Shown: positions 22,757-33,253, numbered from the stretch's first letter. The stretch: 64,000 bases of DNA from Cucumis sativus (GCF_000004075.3 NW_022279526.1:47581-111580), one strand, 5' to 3'. Notes: generated by a model not told the origin, from the sequence alone. Program-made: numbers and translations.

Positions 22757-22971
22757 GATATTGCTAGTGGAAATTAAGTCAATTATGTTTGCTCCCAAAC
22801 TACCTCCTGACTATGCTGTCTGGTTAGGAGAAATAAAGTCTTTGTCATATTTCAAGGTAGTGTATGTTAACCAACACTTAGTGATTTTGTGTTTATGAGC
22901 TTATTTTAGTTAATATGTTTTTGTAGGAAAAATATGATGTCAATATGGCATATTATACGATGAAATTGTAG
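22757..22971 (+). pseudogene. PEPD: captured Xaa-Pro dipeptidase (prolidase) fragment, two exons
   Basis: Exon 1 (22,757-22,856) follows a TATAG acceptor. It reads DIASG, has a one-base slip, then SIMFAPKLPPDYAVWLGEIK and SLSYFK, ending at a GT donor. Exon 2 (22,927 to about 22,971) follows a TTGTAG acceptor and reads EKYDVNMAYYT, then a one-base deletion before the DEI that is expected. This matches the N-terminal region of plant prolidase (metallopeptidase M24B, which splits X-Pro dipeptides). Only about 45 residues of roughly 490 remain, and the metal-binding residues are not included. Introns are retained, so it was copied from genomic DNA. It lies inside or next to element B. Confidence 0.85.
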
Positions 22972-23060
22972 TCGTTTAACACAAAATTTTGAGGTTCTTT
23001 TTCAACTAATTATGCTTTATCTAATATATTTTTCCAAATCTTAAAGAAGAACTTTTGATT

Positions 23061-23460
23061 TCATTGGAGTTTATCATTAGAGGCATTACTATATTGGCTG
23101 CCTCTCAGTGGGCTATAGGTTTTCCAATGGTCATTTGAGACTGGTTGATAATAGCAAAAGTTAGAGCTTGAGAAGAAGGAGCGAAGAAAGTAGTGAAGAC
23201 AAAAGAAGAAAGAAAGCTGAGTGAAAAACGAAAATTGACAAGGTAGAGATGTGACATGAAAATGATGATGAGAAGTGAAGGAGGCACGACACAATACTGG
23301 TACACAATAACAAAGCCTTGATAATTAAAAAAAGGATGGTGCCAAGAAAATTTAAATACAAAAAAAAATGAAGGTTCTTGCAAGTGTATTGAGTGAATGG
23401 GAGAAAGAAAGGATAAAAAAGGTAGAAAGAGAGAAAGAGAAGTCAAGGGTAGAGATACAT
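23061..23460. other. purine-rich stretch between the two captured fragments
   Basis: The plus strand is GA-rich (GAAGGAG, GAAAGAAAG), which makes open frames of Ser/Phe/Leu on the minus strand. I see no family features and consider these frames non-coding. Confidence 0.4.
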
Positions 23461-23790
23461 AGCTTTGTATATAGAAACTTTATGTTTATACTCCATTATA
23501 CGTTGTGGAGAATATAACATCCTGATATGTTTGATTCAATTTGAATGATGCAATTATTTATTTTTCTGCAATAATTCTACTTTCTAGAACCTAAATTTTG
23601 AAAGCCTACTAATTTTTCAGAATTAATTCGAGACCCCACTTTTTCTCCCCTTCCTACCTACGGTTACTTTTTGCTTAAACTTTAAAAGTTGTTTGAAAAT
23701 TTTTGCTGAAACTTGTAAAATTTGTTTGAAGTTCGTATATCTCTCACATATTGCAAGGTTTCTTAATTATTTTATTGAATTTCCTACATA

Positions 23791-24090
23791 AATGCATTCA
23801 AATATGAGTTGACATTATTGGAAAAGATCCGTCATCCTAAAGTAGTTCAGTTTTTTGGTGTCGTTACTCAGAATTTGCCTATGGTGATTGTTTCTGAATA
23901 CCATCCGAAGGTATGGATACATTTTCTTACCCTTTATTTTATTCTAATGAAAATTATTTCATCATGTTTCATTCCAAGCATTTCATTACATATTTTGTTC
24001 ATATATGATGAATGGTGATTAGTTTTTGTATCAACTTATTCCCTCTTCCATGTGTATTTCATCTTCCAGGGTGATATATATCAATATATT
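23791..24090 (+). pseudogene. captured integrin-linked-type protein kinase fragment, two exons
   Basis: Exon 1 (23,791-23,910) reads NAFKYELTLLEKIRHPKVVQ, then FFGVVTQNLPMVIVSEYHPK, and ends at a GTATGG donor. Exon 2 begins at 24,070 after a CCAG acceptor and reads GDIYQYI before similarity is lost. This is the alpha-C helix to hinge region of plant ankyrin-repeat, integrin-linked (Raf-like) protein kinases. The conserved Glu of the alpha-C helix is present. The catalytic HRD and DFG segments are not. The first exon is fully open, but it is an isolated piece of a kinase of roughly 450 residues. Together with the prolidase piece it suggests serial capture of unrelated genes by element B. Confidence 0.8.
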
Positions 24091-25160
24091 CCCTCTTCAA
24101 TTGATTCTTGTTTTTACTCTTGGCTTATAGGTTGCTACATGATCGTATATTAGGAGCAAAATTGTGCAATTAGTTTATAGTTAGGGAGATTTCAATAGTA
24201 AAAAGCAAAGAGAGTAAATGGTAACAAAATCATATTGTTCACATGAAATGATAAAATAATCATTACACATTTACAAGAACAGTAAATAAATTATGTGATT
24301 TTCGTGAGAAAAATGAAGAAGAAATAGCTTCTAACAAAAGTGAATATAAATTAAAGGAGAATATAAAACTGTTGAAAATATTTATTTTCAATAATTCGGA
24401 AGTTCTTTGGCTATATATAATGGAAGAGAGCCTTTCCAAGGTGTGATGCCTGGCGTCAACAACGACGCGCTTAGCACATATACGGAACCGAACACACATC
24501 TTCTTGGTGTTTGTCTATGCAAAAGCCTCGAGTGGCTATGGTCTTCTTCTTCTTGTGAGGGAAATGGTTGAAGTTGCTAGACTATTTCAATTACTATGTG
24601 AGAAGTGGCTGAATTTTATTGGACCTCTCTTCTTGGGCTTACTTTTTACAATTGTTTAACAATCTCTCTCCGAATATACCTTCGTCCCCTTAGCTGCTTC
24701 CCACTTTGGTAAAATTGCCAAAGCTTTATGTGTACATTGCAAGAGATAGAGGAGCAAGGCAAAATAAGGTTATTGGAACAAGGCGAAAGTTATCATTTCG
24801 TGACACAAATTGAGTTTTCTTGACAAAATTTTCGCATTGTTAATTAATGACATAAATGTGTCATTAAAAATTACCCTAATAAAAAATCAATGTTTTCCTT
24901 CAATCATACGCTTTTTGATTTAAAACAAATAATTCGAAGCTTTCATCCCACTTGTGAACAACAACCGAAAAAAACCTTACTTCATCCCACATCGTCGTTG
25001 TCTTTAGCTCTCTCGCAAATGCTCTCTGGCGACGTTCCCCCCTCTCTCGCAAATACTCTTCACGACTTTTCCTCTCTCTCAAAATTAAGCTCTCCACCCA
25101 CCATTTGAAGGAACTCACCAAATTTGCAAGTAATTGAAGAATTCGTGGTCCATGAGATCG
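24091..25160. other. spacer with a third palindrome/UTR-like module
   Basis: No gene recognised. At 24,800-24,880 there are short near-palindromes (TGACACAAATT..., TGACATAAATGTGTCA). They are followed at 24,950-25,110 by a pyrimidine-rich UTR-like stretch with repeated CTCTCTCGCAAAT words. The order resembles elements A and B, so this may be the end of another DNA transposon family, but I found no terminal repeat. Confidence 0.35.
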
Positions 25161-25671
25161 ATTAAGTCCATTTATGAGTTAGTTTGATTAGATTATGTCA
25201 CATATACATGTATTACAATTAAGGGACACTTGCGAAAATGGCAAAATAAGTTATAATAATTAAGTCCATAGAACACATACTTTATTATTTGAGAAAGTGA
25301 CAAAACAAAGACAGCAGCTCACACATCAAGAGGTAAAATGTCACAAATGCCCTCGTTATTGATGTACATTTGATACACCTTATACACGTCTGATACACCT
25401 AATACCTCTTGATACATTAAGTCCATTTATGAGTTAGTTTGATTAGATTATGTCACATATACATGTATTACAATTAAGGGACACTTGCGAAAATGGCAAA
25501 ATAAGTTATAATAATTAAGTCCATAGAACACATACTTTATTATTTGAGAAAATGACAAAAACAAAGACCAACTCACACATCAAGAGGTAAAATGTCACAA
25601 AAGCCCTTGTTATTGATGTACATTTGATACACCTTATACACGTCTGATACACCTAATACCCCTTGATACAC
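25161..25671 (+). repeat. two direct repeats of about 255 bp
   Basis: Copy 1 (25,161-25,415) and copy 2 (25,416 to about 25,671) start at the same ATTAAGTCCATTTATGAG. They are nearly identical, with only a few substitutions and short indels (for example 'agaaagtgac' versus 'agaaaatgac'). The high identity means a recent tandem duplication. Confidence 0.9.
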
Positions 25672-25965
25672 TTGATACTTCTTACTGATACACTTGATAC
25701 ATTTGATAGATACAATTCATGCACTCGGTACTCATTGATACACTCGATACTTTTTGATACACACCTGAAACATCTTCATACACATAATACTTCTCGTTAC
25801 ACTTGATTCTTCTTGATACACTTGATACCCCTGAGGCCTTGATACACTTGATTAGTTTGATACACTTAAAGACTTCACTTATAAGTTTGATACACTTGAT
25901 ACACCACTAATAAACTTGTTATACTTCATTGGTACACTTAACAAATTTGATATGTTTGATGTACA
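25371..25965 (+). repeat. GATACACTT minisatellite
   Basis: This is a degenerate array of about 9-14 bp units (GATACACTTGATAC and variants such as GATACACCTTATACAC). It starts in the tail of the 255 bp repeats and runs to the CACTA end at 25,978. I see no coding potential. Confidence 0.8.
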
Positions 25966-25977
25966 TGCACTACAAGA

Positions 25978-26158
25978 AATTTACCCTTGTCGATGACAAA
26001 TATCGTCAGTAAATCTTCAAAAACTAATCGACTTTTCATTTGCCAACAAAATTAAGTTGTCAACACACACTGTCACGTAGGTCTGTCGGAAGATCCTCTA
26101 TCGATGGCAAAAAATAAACTATCAGCAAAAATAGGAACTATCGATGAAATTGAACCAT
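25978..26158 (+). mobile_element. CACTA element end with subterminal TCGATG/CATCGA repeats
   Basis: CACTACAAGAAATTTACCC at 25,978 is a canonical CACTA terminal repeat. It is followed by alternating subterminal words (GTCGATGACAAATATCGTCAG, CTATCGATGGCAAAA, CTATCGATGAAATTGAACC), a different set from elements A and B. The opposite end was not found. Confidence 0.75.
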
Positions 26159-26424
26159 CAGTGTGCGTGTGTGCGCTCGTGTGTGTGTGCGCATGTCCAT
26201 GTGTGCTTGGGTGTGTGTATGCGCACATACATGTGTACGTGAGTAGGTGAGTGTGTGTGCATTTGTGTGCGTGCGGTTTGGTGTGCGTGTACATGTGTGC
26301 GTTTGTGTGTGTGTGCCTACGTTTTGTGTGTGTGTGCGTGTGTGCACGTGTGTGTGTGTGTGTGCGTGTATGAGTGCACGCGCGTGCAAGTGTATGTATG
26401 TGTATGCGCGTGTGATTGTGTGTG
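26159..26424 (+). repeat. TG/TGTGCG-rich simple repeat 1
   Basis: About 265 bp of nearly pure alternating pyrimidine-purine sequence (GTGTGCGTGTG, GCGCG, TGTATGTATG). Long open frames of Cys/Val or His/Thr in it are artefacts of the repeat. Alternating TG/CG tracts can adopt left-handed Z-DNA, which is known of such sequences and not shown here. Confidence 0.92.
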
Positions 26425-26456
26425 AATAAGTTGATATTTTTAATGTTGAGTTTCTC

Positions 26457-26805
26457 CCAATTTTAAAACAATAATTTAATTATCTTGATATTCAAGCCAT
26501 TAATATTATTGTGAGATAAAGATTGAATAAAATTAAAATCTTGAATCAATTAGTTGAGTCCTGAGATATTAAGAAAAAAGTTATGATATGGGTTGATGTA
26601 TCTTTTTCAGGTAAAAAATAATTAAAAGCTAATAAATGCATAACATAAATTAATTACAACGTAGAAACGAAATAATTACTGTTTGAGAAGGTGAATATTT
26701 TGGTATTTTATAAAATATCATGCACACGTGCAAAAAATTCTATTTGCTAAAATTTAAAAGAAAAAGTAGTTTTGCCATTTTTCAAAATGACCCATAAACA
26801 CGTTG
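26457..26805. repeat. duplication flank, copy 1
   Basis: The AT-rich block after simple repeat 1 ('ttaattatcttgatattcaag' to 'tttgccatttttcaaaatgaccc') recurs after simple repeat 2 at 27,253-27,730. The repeat and its flank therefore duplicated together. Confidence 0.85.
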
Positions 26806-27044
26806 CTATATCTCTTATGACAAAGAGTGTGCCTCTACTGGTACATATTCGACTTGTTTTTTGTTCGTAAAATTGGATATAAGACTGCATTATATTGAAA
26901 TAATTACACTAACGACACTTTTAAACCAATATTGATAGAAATTATAATTTAATTAACGTTATTAAGTCAAATGAACATGGTTTAAAAGTCTTTCTAAACA
27001 CAATTATTGTAGTTATTTTTTAATTTTAATTCATTTATACATCT
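26806..27044. other. spacer between the duplicated modules
   Basis: AT-rich sequence with no feature recognised. Confidence 0.3.
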
Positions 27045-27245
27045 TTGTGCATATGTGCGTGTGTGCGTGCGTGTGCGCGAGTGCGTACGTGTGTGCGTAT
27101 GCACGTGTCCACGTGTGCGTGGGTGTGTGTGTCTACGTGTGCGTGGGTGTGAGTGTCCACGTGTGCGCGTTTGTGCGTGTGTGTGGGTGTGTGTGCGTAT
27201 ACGCGCGCGTGCGTGTGTACGTGAGTGGGCGTGTGCGCTTTTGTG
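27045..27245 (+). repeat. TG/TGTGCG-rich simple repeat 2
   Basis: About 200 bp of TGTGCG, GTGTGG and GCGCGCG words, the second copy of the module at 26,159-26,424. It contains an internal higher-order unit, about 32-35 bp, built around CACGTGTGCGTGGGTGTG. Confidence 0.92.
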
Positions 27246-27252
27246 CTTTTCT

Positions 27253-27730
27253 TTCAATTTTAAAATAATAATTTAATTATCTTGATATTCAAGTCATTAA
27301 AATTATTTTGAGATAAGGTTATTTTAATATAAAATCTATCGTTGAGATTCTCAAATTCTAAAAATTAATAATTTTGAAATTTTGAAATTCAATTTGGTTA
27401 TTTTGAAATTCAAATTCAATTAGGTTATTTTGAAATTCAGTAAGATTGAATAATGTTATTAAAATGTTGAATCAATTAGTTGAGTCCCGAGATTTTAAGA
27501 GAAAAGTTATGATATGAGTTGATGTATCTATTTCAAGTAAAAATTAATTAAAAGTTGATAAATACATAACATAAATTAATTACAATGTAAGAACAAAATA
27601 GTTATAGTTGGAGAATGTGAATATTTTGGTATTTTATAAAATACCATGCAGGTGCAAAAACTGTTGTTTGCTAAAATTGAAAAGAAAAAGTAGTTTTGCC
27701 ATTTTTCAAATTGACCCCTAAAAACGTTGG
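27253..27730. repeat. duplication flank, copy 2, with an extra block of about 125 bp
   Basis: It is colinear with 26,457-26,805 but has an additional AT-rich block at about 27,310-27,465, made of repeated 'ttttgaaattcaa' and 'ggttattttgaaattcag' words. One copy has lost, or the other has gained, this block. Confidence 0.8.
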
Positions 27731-28277
27731 ATTTTTGTGTATTCCCTTGGGCTTTCTTGTTCAATATTTAGTCAAATTGCACTATACATAAAATTTATGT
27801 TTGTTACGTCACAAGATTTCATTTACTATTTGTGTCTGTATTATTTTATATTTTATACAAGAGACTCCGTTTGAGTGTTGAGCTAGTAATGGGAGGGACT
27901 ACCGTTGACCCCAAAATTACAAGGTTTCATGTTGCTTACTGGATCATTAATGATTCGTCTCTATCTTTGGCTCAGCGAGTGGTGGAGTTGGAAGCCCCTG
28001 AAAGTGTAGATTTAGACTCTCTACCGTTGTCAAGAGCTGTTAAGTATGCAAAAATGGCCTTGAGAAATCTATAAACTCTCTGAACAAGAGACATTCTAGT
28101 GTAAGAAGAAATGCTCAAGTCCTTGAAGAAATTGAGGACACAACTCCAATTCCTAGCATGCTTTCTCCCTAAGACTATGCTGGTCCTAGTCGGGGAGTGG
28201 CATTTACATCCCAGAAAGACACACATGTATCACCTCGTGTTGGCACTTCCATTGCAATGCACAACTCTGACATATAT

Positions 28278-30073
28278 TGTAACGACCCAACTTTTCTAAG
28301 TAAGTCGAGGTCGTTAATTTTTTACAAATAAAAGACTTTGATTAATATAAAATGAAACGTAAACTAATTTAAAAACATCTTTAAGTCAGGCCTGAATTTC
28401 AAAAATTCAAGAAAACATAAAAACAATACTATTTACAATAAACGTTTGTAAGCAAAATTTCAATTCATCTTAAACCTCACAAGAACCCATAAGCGTAAGC
28501 AAACAACATATTTCCTATGGCATCACGCTTCCTTCCGGCCCTCGCCGGTTTGCCGCCTTTATTACCTTTGCCTGAAAATTAAACATAAGAAGGGTGAGTA
28601 TTTAAATACTCAGTAAGAGACCCTCTACTGGTCCCGTCATCAGGGGAAAATAAATTGTTAACGTTCTATTGGGACACCTTGTACAGTCGCAGTCTTGTGA
28701 TCCTGTAGGATACACATCTCAGTCTAACACCCGAGGGACGTACATATCAGTCAATCAAACTATACAGTCAACACACCCCTCAGTTCACCAGCACACAGTC
28801 ATACTTTAGCGTAACGTACACCCAATCTAAACGAAAATCACAAGTTCACATCTGTATCTCATACAAACACAATCTACAATCTTCGTCCTGTCCACATACA
28901 CACACTTATATATATATATTCCATGAAATCACGATATACATTCGACGTTAAGTCTACTTCAATTCATATGCATTCATATATATTTTCAGTCAAACCACAG
29001 TATACATTCATCACACTCACAATCACAATTGAGTCCAGTAGAAAATCCCTTCCTCAAAGTTAGGGAAGCTCCTTAATCACTAACGTCCTCGAAACAATCC
29101 TAAGCATAACAACACAAAATTCAATTACTTTCACGATACATATCCCACTTATTTTCCTCAACGTAAGTTTCAACTCACCGATATAATGGCGAACTGAACC
29201 TTCAACAATTCACAATCTGGTTGTGAATGTAAGGGAGCCTAACGTTACTCCCAACACCTCAACGCACGAATGTCGAACTCGCAGCAAAAATCCTAAGTAT
29301 GGGTCGGTCAGCGGTCGGCCAAATGAGACGTGGCGGCTGGGCTTCACGGATGGAAACCATCGCGAACAGACAGCAAATCTGAACGGTTACAGCAACTAGT
29401 CGGCCGACGTCGATAGCAGGTGGAGCGGCGATTGTGAGCGGGAGCGTGGCGGTTACTGGTTCACGCGGCGGCCTTGGCTTCGACGGAGACAGAATCGGCG
29501 ATGGAGACGGCAGATCGGCGCGCGGGACGACTGCTGCAAGGTTGCTTCGCGAACCGGAGATGGAACGGCAGATCGCGCGCGGGCTGCGGCTGGACTGCGG
29601 CGGGAAGAAAACGGAAGAGAAAGGATCGGCGGCTGGCTGCGGCTGGGCTGCGGCGGGAAGAAAAAGAAGGGAAAGGATCGGCGGCTGGCTGCGGCGGGAA
29701 GAAAATGGAAGGGAAAGGATCGGTGGGAGTCGCGGCGCACGGCGGAAGAAGGAAATAGGGGCGGCGGTTGCTGGGCTGCGACGCAGATCTGGACTGGGCA
29801 GCGTCATGTGGCGGCCGACGGCTGCTGCGAACGGAAGAAGAAGAGGAATGGAGGTCGGCGTTACTGGGCTGCGGACGGGGAGAAGGGAAGGGCGCACGGG
29901 GAGGAAGGAGAAGAGAGAAAAGAAAAGAAAAAGAAAAGAAAAGAAAAAAATATATAATAAAGAATTTTCTTTTTCTTTTCTTTTTATTTAAATTAATATT
30001 AAAATAAAAATATATAAAATATATAAAATAAAAAAATGTATATATATATATATTTTACCTTTGGATCTTTACA
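28278..30073 (-). mobile_element. solo-LTR-like element, 1,796 bp, TSD TATAT
   Basis: The element has ends TGTAACGACC...TCTTTACA, flanked by the 5 bp direct repeat TATAT at 28,273-28,277 and 30,074-30,078. Removing it restores a reading frame across the site. It shares features with the element at 31,282-33,253 in the opposite orientation: the ends, an 'agggtctcttactg.gtat' block, and a 'cctatag.gatcacaagac' block. The 5 bp duplication and TG...CA ends fit an LTR, and no internal retrotransposon genes are present. Its minus-strand 5' half contains a GC-rich, Pro/Arg-coding-like tract (29,259-29,900) that I do not believe to be a real protein. Confidence 0.65.
29575..29740 (+). repeat. GC-rich minisatellite in the LTR-like element
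   Basis: Three to four units of about 42-53 bp share GCGGCGGGAAGAAAA and GAAAGGATCGGCGGCTGG. The stretch stands out as strongly GC-rich in an AT-rich window. Confidence 0.75.
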
Positions 30074-30972
30074 TATATAGTGCCGACATTTCCTTCCTTA
30101 AGCTTGAAAAAAGGTGATTTGATGTCCATAAAAAATTAACTGAGCAGTTAGATATTTTCTAATACGTATCTCACGTAATTTGATGCTCATTGATACTGCA
30201 TTACTGTGTCAGGAACGTGTTGATGTAAAATCTTTCAGTTTTGATGGATCTTATTACAAGCTTTCAACTCTTCTTAGCACGACTTCTGACAGAACAAAGG
30301 TTTGATATATCTTTACACGATCGCATATCACATATGAACGATCGCATATCCCACCTGAAATATCGATCACCCTTGGTAAAACAACCGTTTAGATATTCTA
30401 CACGATTGTTTGCTTAAGGATACACGATCATTTTGTAACTATTTTTTTTATTATCCTTTTTTCTTTTTATACTAGAATCAAAATCAATTGTTTGATGATA
30501 TTAACAACATGTATGATGATCTTCGTGATGATTCTAGTCATCACAATCTGGACAAGAATGATGACCATCAAAATAACAAACATGTGATCATCCATGAGAA
30601 TCCATCTGTTCAAGAGTCACATCTTCAAGAATCTACTGTAGAAACTCAACAGTTAGTGTTTAATTCATTAGTTACTGCTTTATATTGTTTAAAATTGCTT
30701 AGATTATAAATAAAAACAATTTTTTTCTTTTCTGTGTAGGGAACAAAAATGAACAACGCAAATCAACATCAAGAGCAATCAGGCAGTGATATTAGCATAG
30801 ATGGCAGAGATGCACATTTGATATTAACTATAAGTAATATAGCAGAAAATATGGAAGGTCATACTCAAACAGAAAAGGGACTGCTAGAAATGATTGAAAA
30901 TCTTCCGTTGGTAAGCCAACCACTTCCACTTTGTGAGATGCTACCATTAACTACTGCAAAGGTCTTGCATTA

Positions 30973-31159
30973 GTTTAATTGGTATGTGTGCCTAAAGGGA
31001 TAAAAGCTCTTGGCAGTGAAAGACTTTACAAAACCATTCATCAATTTTAATTTGAAAATTCCAAAATACCAGTACATTGACAATATTTAGAATCAAAGTT
31101 CTAAATAAAGAACTAAGTATGCTTTTAAATTAAAAGATACATAGAACTTACTCTTGTTG
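30973..31159. other. spacer
   Basis: A short AT-rich stretch between the gene remnant and the copia LTR. Nothing was recognised. Confidence 0.3.
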
Positions 31160-31281
31160 ACGTCTCTGAATCTATAATCCACCGAATTGGGGACACCACC
31201 CGTTGGAGACCTTCCTATCTTCGAAGATGAGATTGGTTTGAAGAAAACAATTGGAATGAAAAAAAATTTAGAGAGAAACTA

Positions 31282-33253
31282 TGTAACACCCCCAATATCA
31301 AGGTATTTCTCTCAAGCTAAATTTTTTAAATTTTAAGGAATTTGGTTGTCGTGTGGATTTAGCAGGAAGTGAAGGGGGCTTTTATAAAAAAATATACTAA
31401 TACTAAAGGTTAAATATATAATAATAGAATTAATGTTATTATTAATTTAAAATATCAATTCTTTATTGATTCACGTGCAACCCCATCTCTTTCTCCTTCA
31501 CTCTTCCTCTTCCCCGTGCCCACGCCACCTGCCTCCCTTAGCCATTTTATATTACTCTTGGACGTCAGCCAGCCACGTCGTCACCGATCTCTTGTCTCCG
31601 TTGAAGTCGAAGCACCGTTCGTCGTGAGTTCGAACTCTCGGCATCGCGTCTCACCTCTGTTTTCCAGCCAAGTTGTGATTCATTCGCGCGTAGCTCCTTT
31701 GACGTTCGCGCCACCACATTTGCTCCAGGTGACGAGGAACGTCACCGATTGACCTATCATCTCACCGGCGTTGTTACTTAGTTGAAGCAGTCGTCGACCA
31801 GACTTGAGCCCGTCGCGTCTGTCGAAGTGCCGTCGCGGGCTCTTCACCTTCCAGCCATGGGTTGTAAGCTGAAGTTTGTTTTTCGTTTGTTGATTAGATC
31901 TGATCTATTACACGCGTCGATTCTAGTTATTCGAAGTTGTTGCCCCATTTTACTCTAATTTTTGGGATTTTTGTGGTAAGTTGTATTGGTGAGTGTGGTG
32001 GTTTTACATTGTAATTATCCTTGGGTTGTAGTTTTGGATAATTAGTTAAATTGTTAATTGATTCTTGAAGGTAGTTTGAGTTCTTTGGATTCACAACTAA
32101 ATTGTAGATTTGTTGGAGTTCGATTCGCCAATACTTTGGTAAGCTAGAATTTACATTGAGGAAATTAAATGAAAGAAAGTATTGTGAAAGTAATTGAGTT
32201 CCATATTTTATTAGGTTTCCTTCGTTCGAGAAATTTGAGTAACATTAAAGTAAGGGGTTTCTATTACTGGACTCTTTGAAAGTTTTGAAATGTGTTGACT
32301 GTTTGGATCTCTGGACTTAGTATGGTTTACCAATATATGTAGAAGTAGATATGATGACAAATGTATATTATGCCAGACTGGTATAGAAGTAGATACGATG
32401 GATAATGTATTTGTAAACTGAGAAAGGTGTTATGTATATATATATATCTTGACTGTCTGGTGTGTTGTTATAGTATCAACTGATTTTGTGATAGATTGAA
32501 TAGATTGAACGTAAGTGTGTTAAGTTGGATTGATGATATGATGGAGTAGTTTGACTATACTAGGAATGGATTGATTAAATGTTTATAACGGACTAAGGGA
32601 AAATTGTTAGCTTTGTCGATTGGGTAGTGTGCCTTGCAGGTGTCCTACGGGATCACCACCTGTTGTGCATTCTTCGAGAGCACTAGAATGACATGTGCAT
32701 TCTTCGAGAGCAATAGACTGACATGTGCATTCTTCGAGAGCACTAGACTGACATGTGCTTTCTGCAGAGCACTAGACTAATATTTGTGTCCTTTAGGGCA
32801 TTGGACTGATTATGTGTATTCCTACATGATCACAAGACTTTTAAAGTGCAGGGCACCTCCAATAGGAAGTTAACAATTTTATTTTTCTTCTAACAGGATC
32901 AGTAGGGTCTCTTACTGGGTATGTTTATACTCCTTTTATGTTTAATCTTTTTCCGCGAAACTGCCATAAGGAAATGTCCTTCAAATTGCTTCTACTTTAT
33001 ATTTTTTTTATTTTGGTTTTCTTTAGTAATTAGACTGTTTTGGGTTTCATGATTGAACGACTTTTATGTTCTTGAACTTTCTATTATCGATACTTTTACA
33101 CTTTCAAAATTTTATTTGAAATAGAGCCCGAATAAAAACTCTTTAATGTTGTTAAAAAATATATTTTTTTAAATTATAAAGTCTTATGGTTAAAGGACGA
33201 ATATAGTCTTAAAGTAATAACTTCAGCTTAATTCGAAAAATTAGGTCGTTACA
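31282..33253 (+). mobile_element. solo-LTR-like element, 1,972 bp, inverted partner of 28,278-30,073
   Basis: Ends are TGTAACACCC...GGTCGTTACA. It is flanked by AACTA (31,277-31,281) and ATCTA (33,254-33,258), a 5 bp duplication with one mismatch. It contains a 30 bp tandem repeat at 32,665-32,790 and the shared block 'agggtctcttactgggtatg' near 32,907. An open frame at 31,516-31,752 corresponds in position to the Pro-rich frame of the partner and is probably not a gene. Confidence 0.65.
32665..32790 (+). repeat. 30 bp tandem repeat, about four units
   Basis: Unit GTGCATTCTTCGAGAGCA followed by CTAGACTGACAT occurs at 32,665, 32,695 and 32,725, with a diverged fourth unit from 32,755. It is internal to the LTR-like element. 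Confidence 0.9.

Larger units (their letters stand above)
27860..30972 (+). pseudogene. unrecognised spliced gene remnant, interrupted by an LTR-like element
   Basis: The exon-like sequence before the insertion (27,860-28,277) reads VDPKITRFHVAYWIINDSS, LAQRVVELEAPESVDLDSLP, then after a slip RRNAQVLEEIEDTTPIPS and TSIAMHNSDIY. After the insertion (from 30,079) the same frame continues as SADISFLKLEKR. Further exon-like blocks lie at 30,212-30,299 (SFSFDGSYYKLS, acceptor TGTCAG), 30,479-30,650 (DDINNMYDDLRDDSSHHNL) and 30,740-30,972 (a methionine frame rich in Asn, Gln and Glu). I do not recognise the protein. Acidic, Asn/Gln-rich composition and location beside a CACTA end would suit a transposon-encoded accessory protein, but that is only an inference. 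Several stops and slips make it non-functional as it stands. Confidence 0.45.

Noticed and set aside
23061-23446. Minus-strand frames rich in Phe/Ser/Leu
   Set aside because: Low-complexity complement of a GA-rich stretch, with no motif. Several frames are open at once.
24400-24540. Possible further kinase exon downstream of the captured kinase fragment
   Set aside because: Neither strand gives recognisable kinase motifs in a continuous frame.
25161-25965. CRISPR-like spacing of repeats
   Set aside because: Two long direct repeats and a degenerate minisatellite, not short repeats with unique spacers. Eukaryotic context.
26073-26429. Open frames rich in His/Thr (minus) or Cys/Val (plus)
   Set aside because: They come from the TG/CG simple repeat and exist in several frames. 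The same artefact occurs at 26,994-27,276.
29259-29991. Open frames of 212 (minus) and 185 (plus) codons
   Set aside because: Overlapping on both strands in a GC-rich minisatellite inside an LTR-like element. Low-complexity Arg/Pro/Gly content and no family features.
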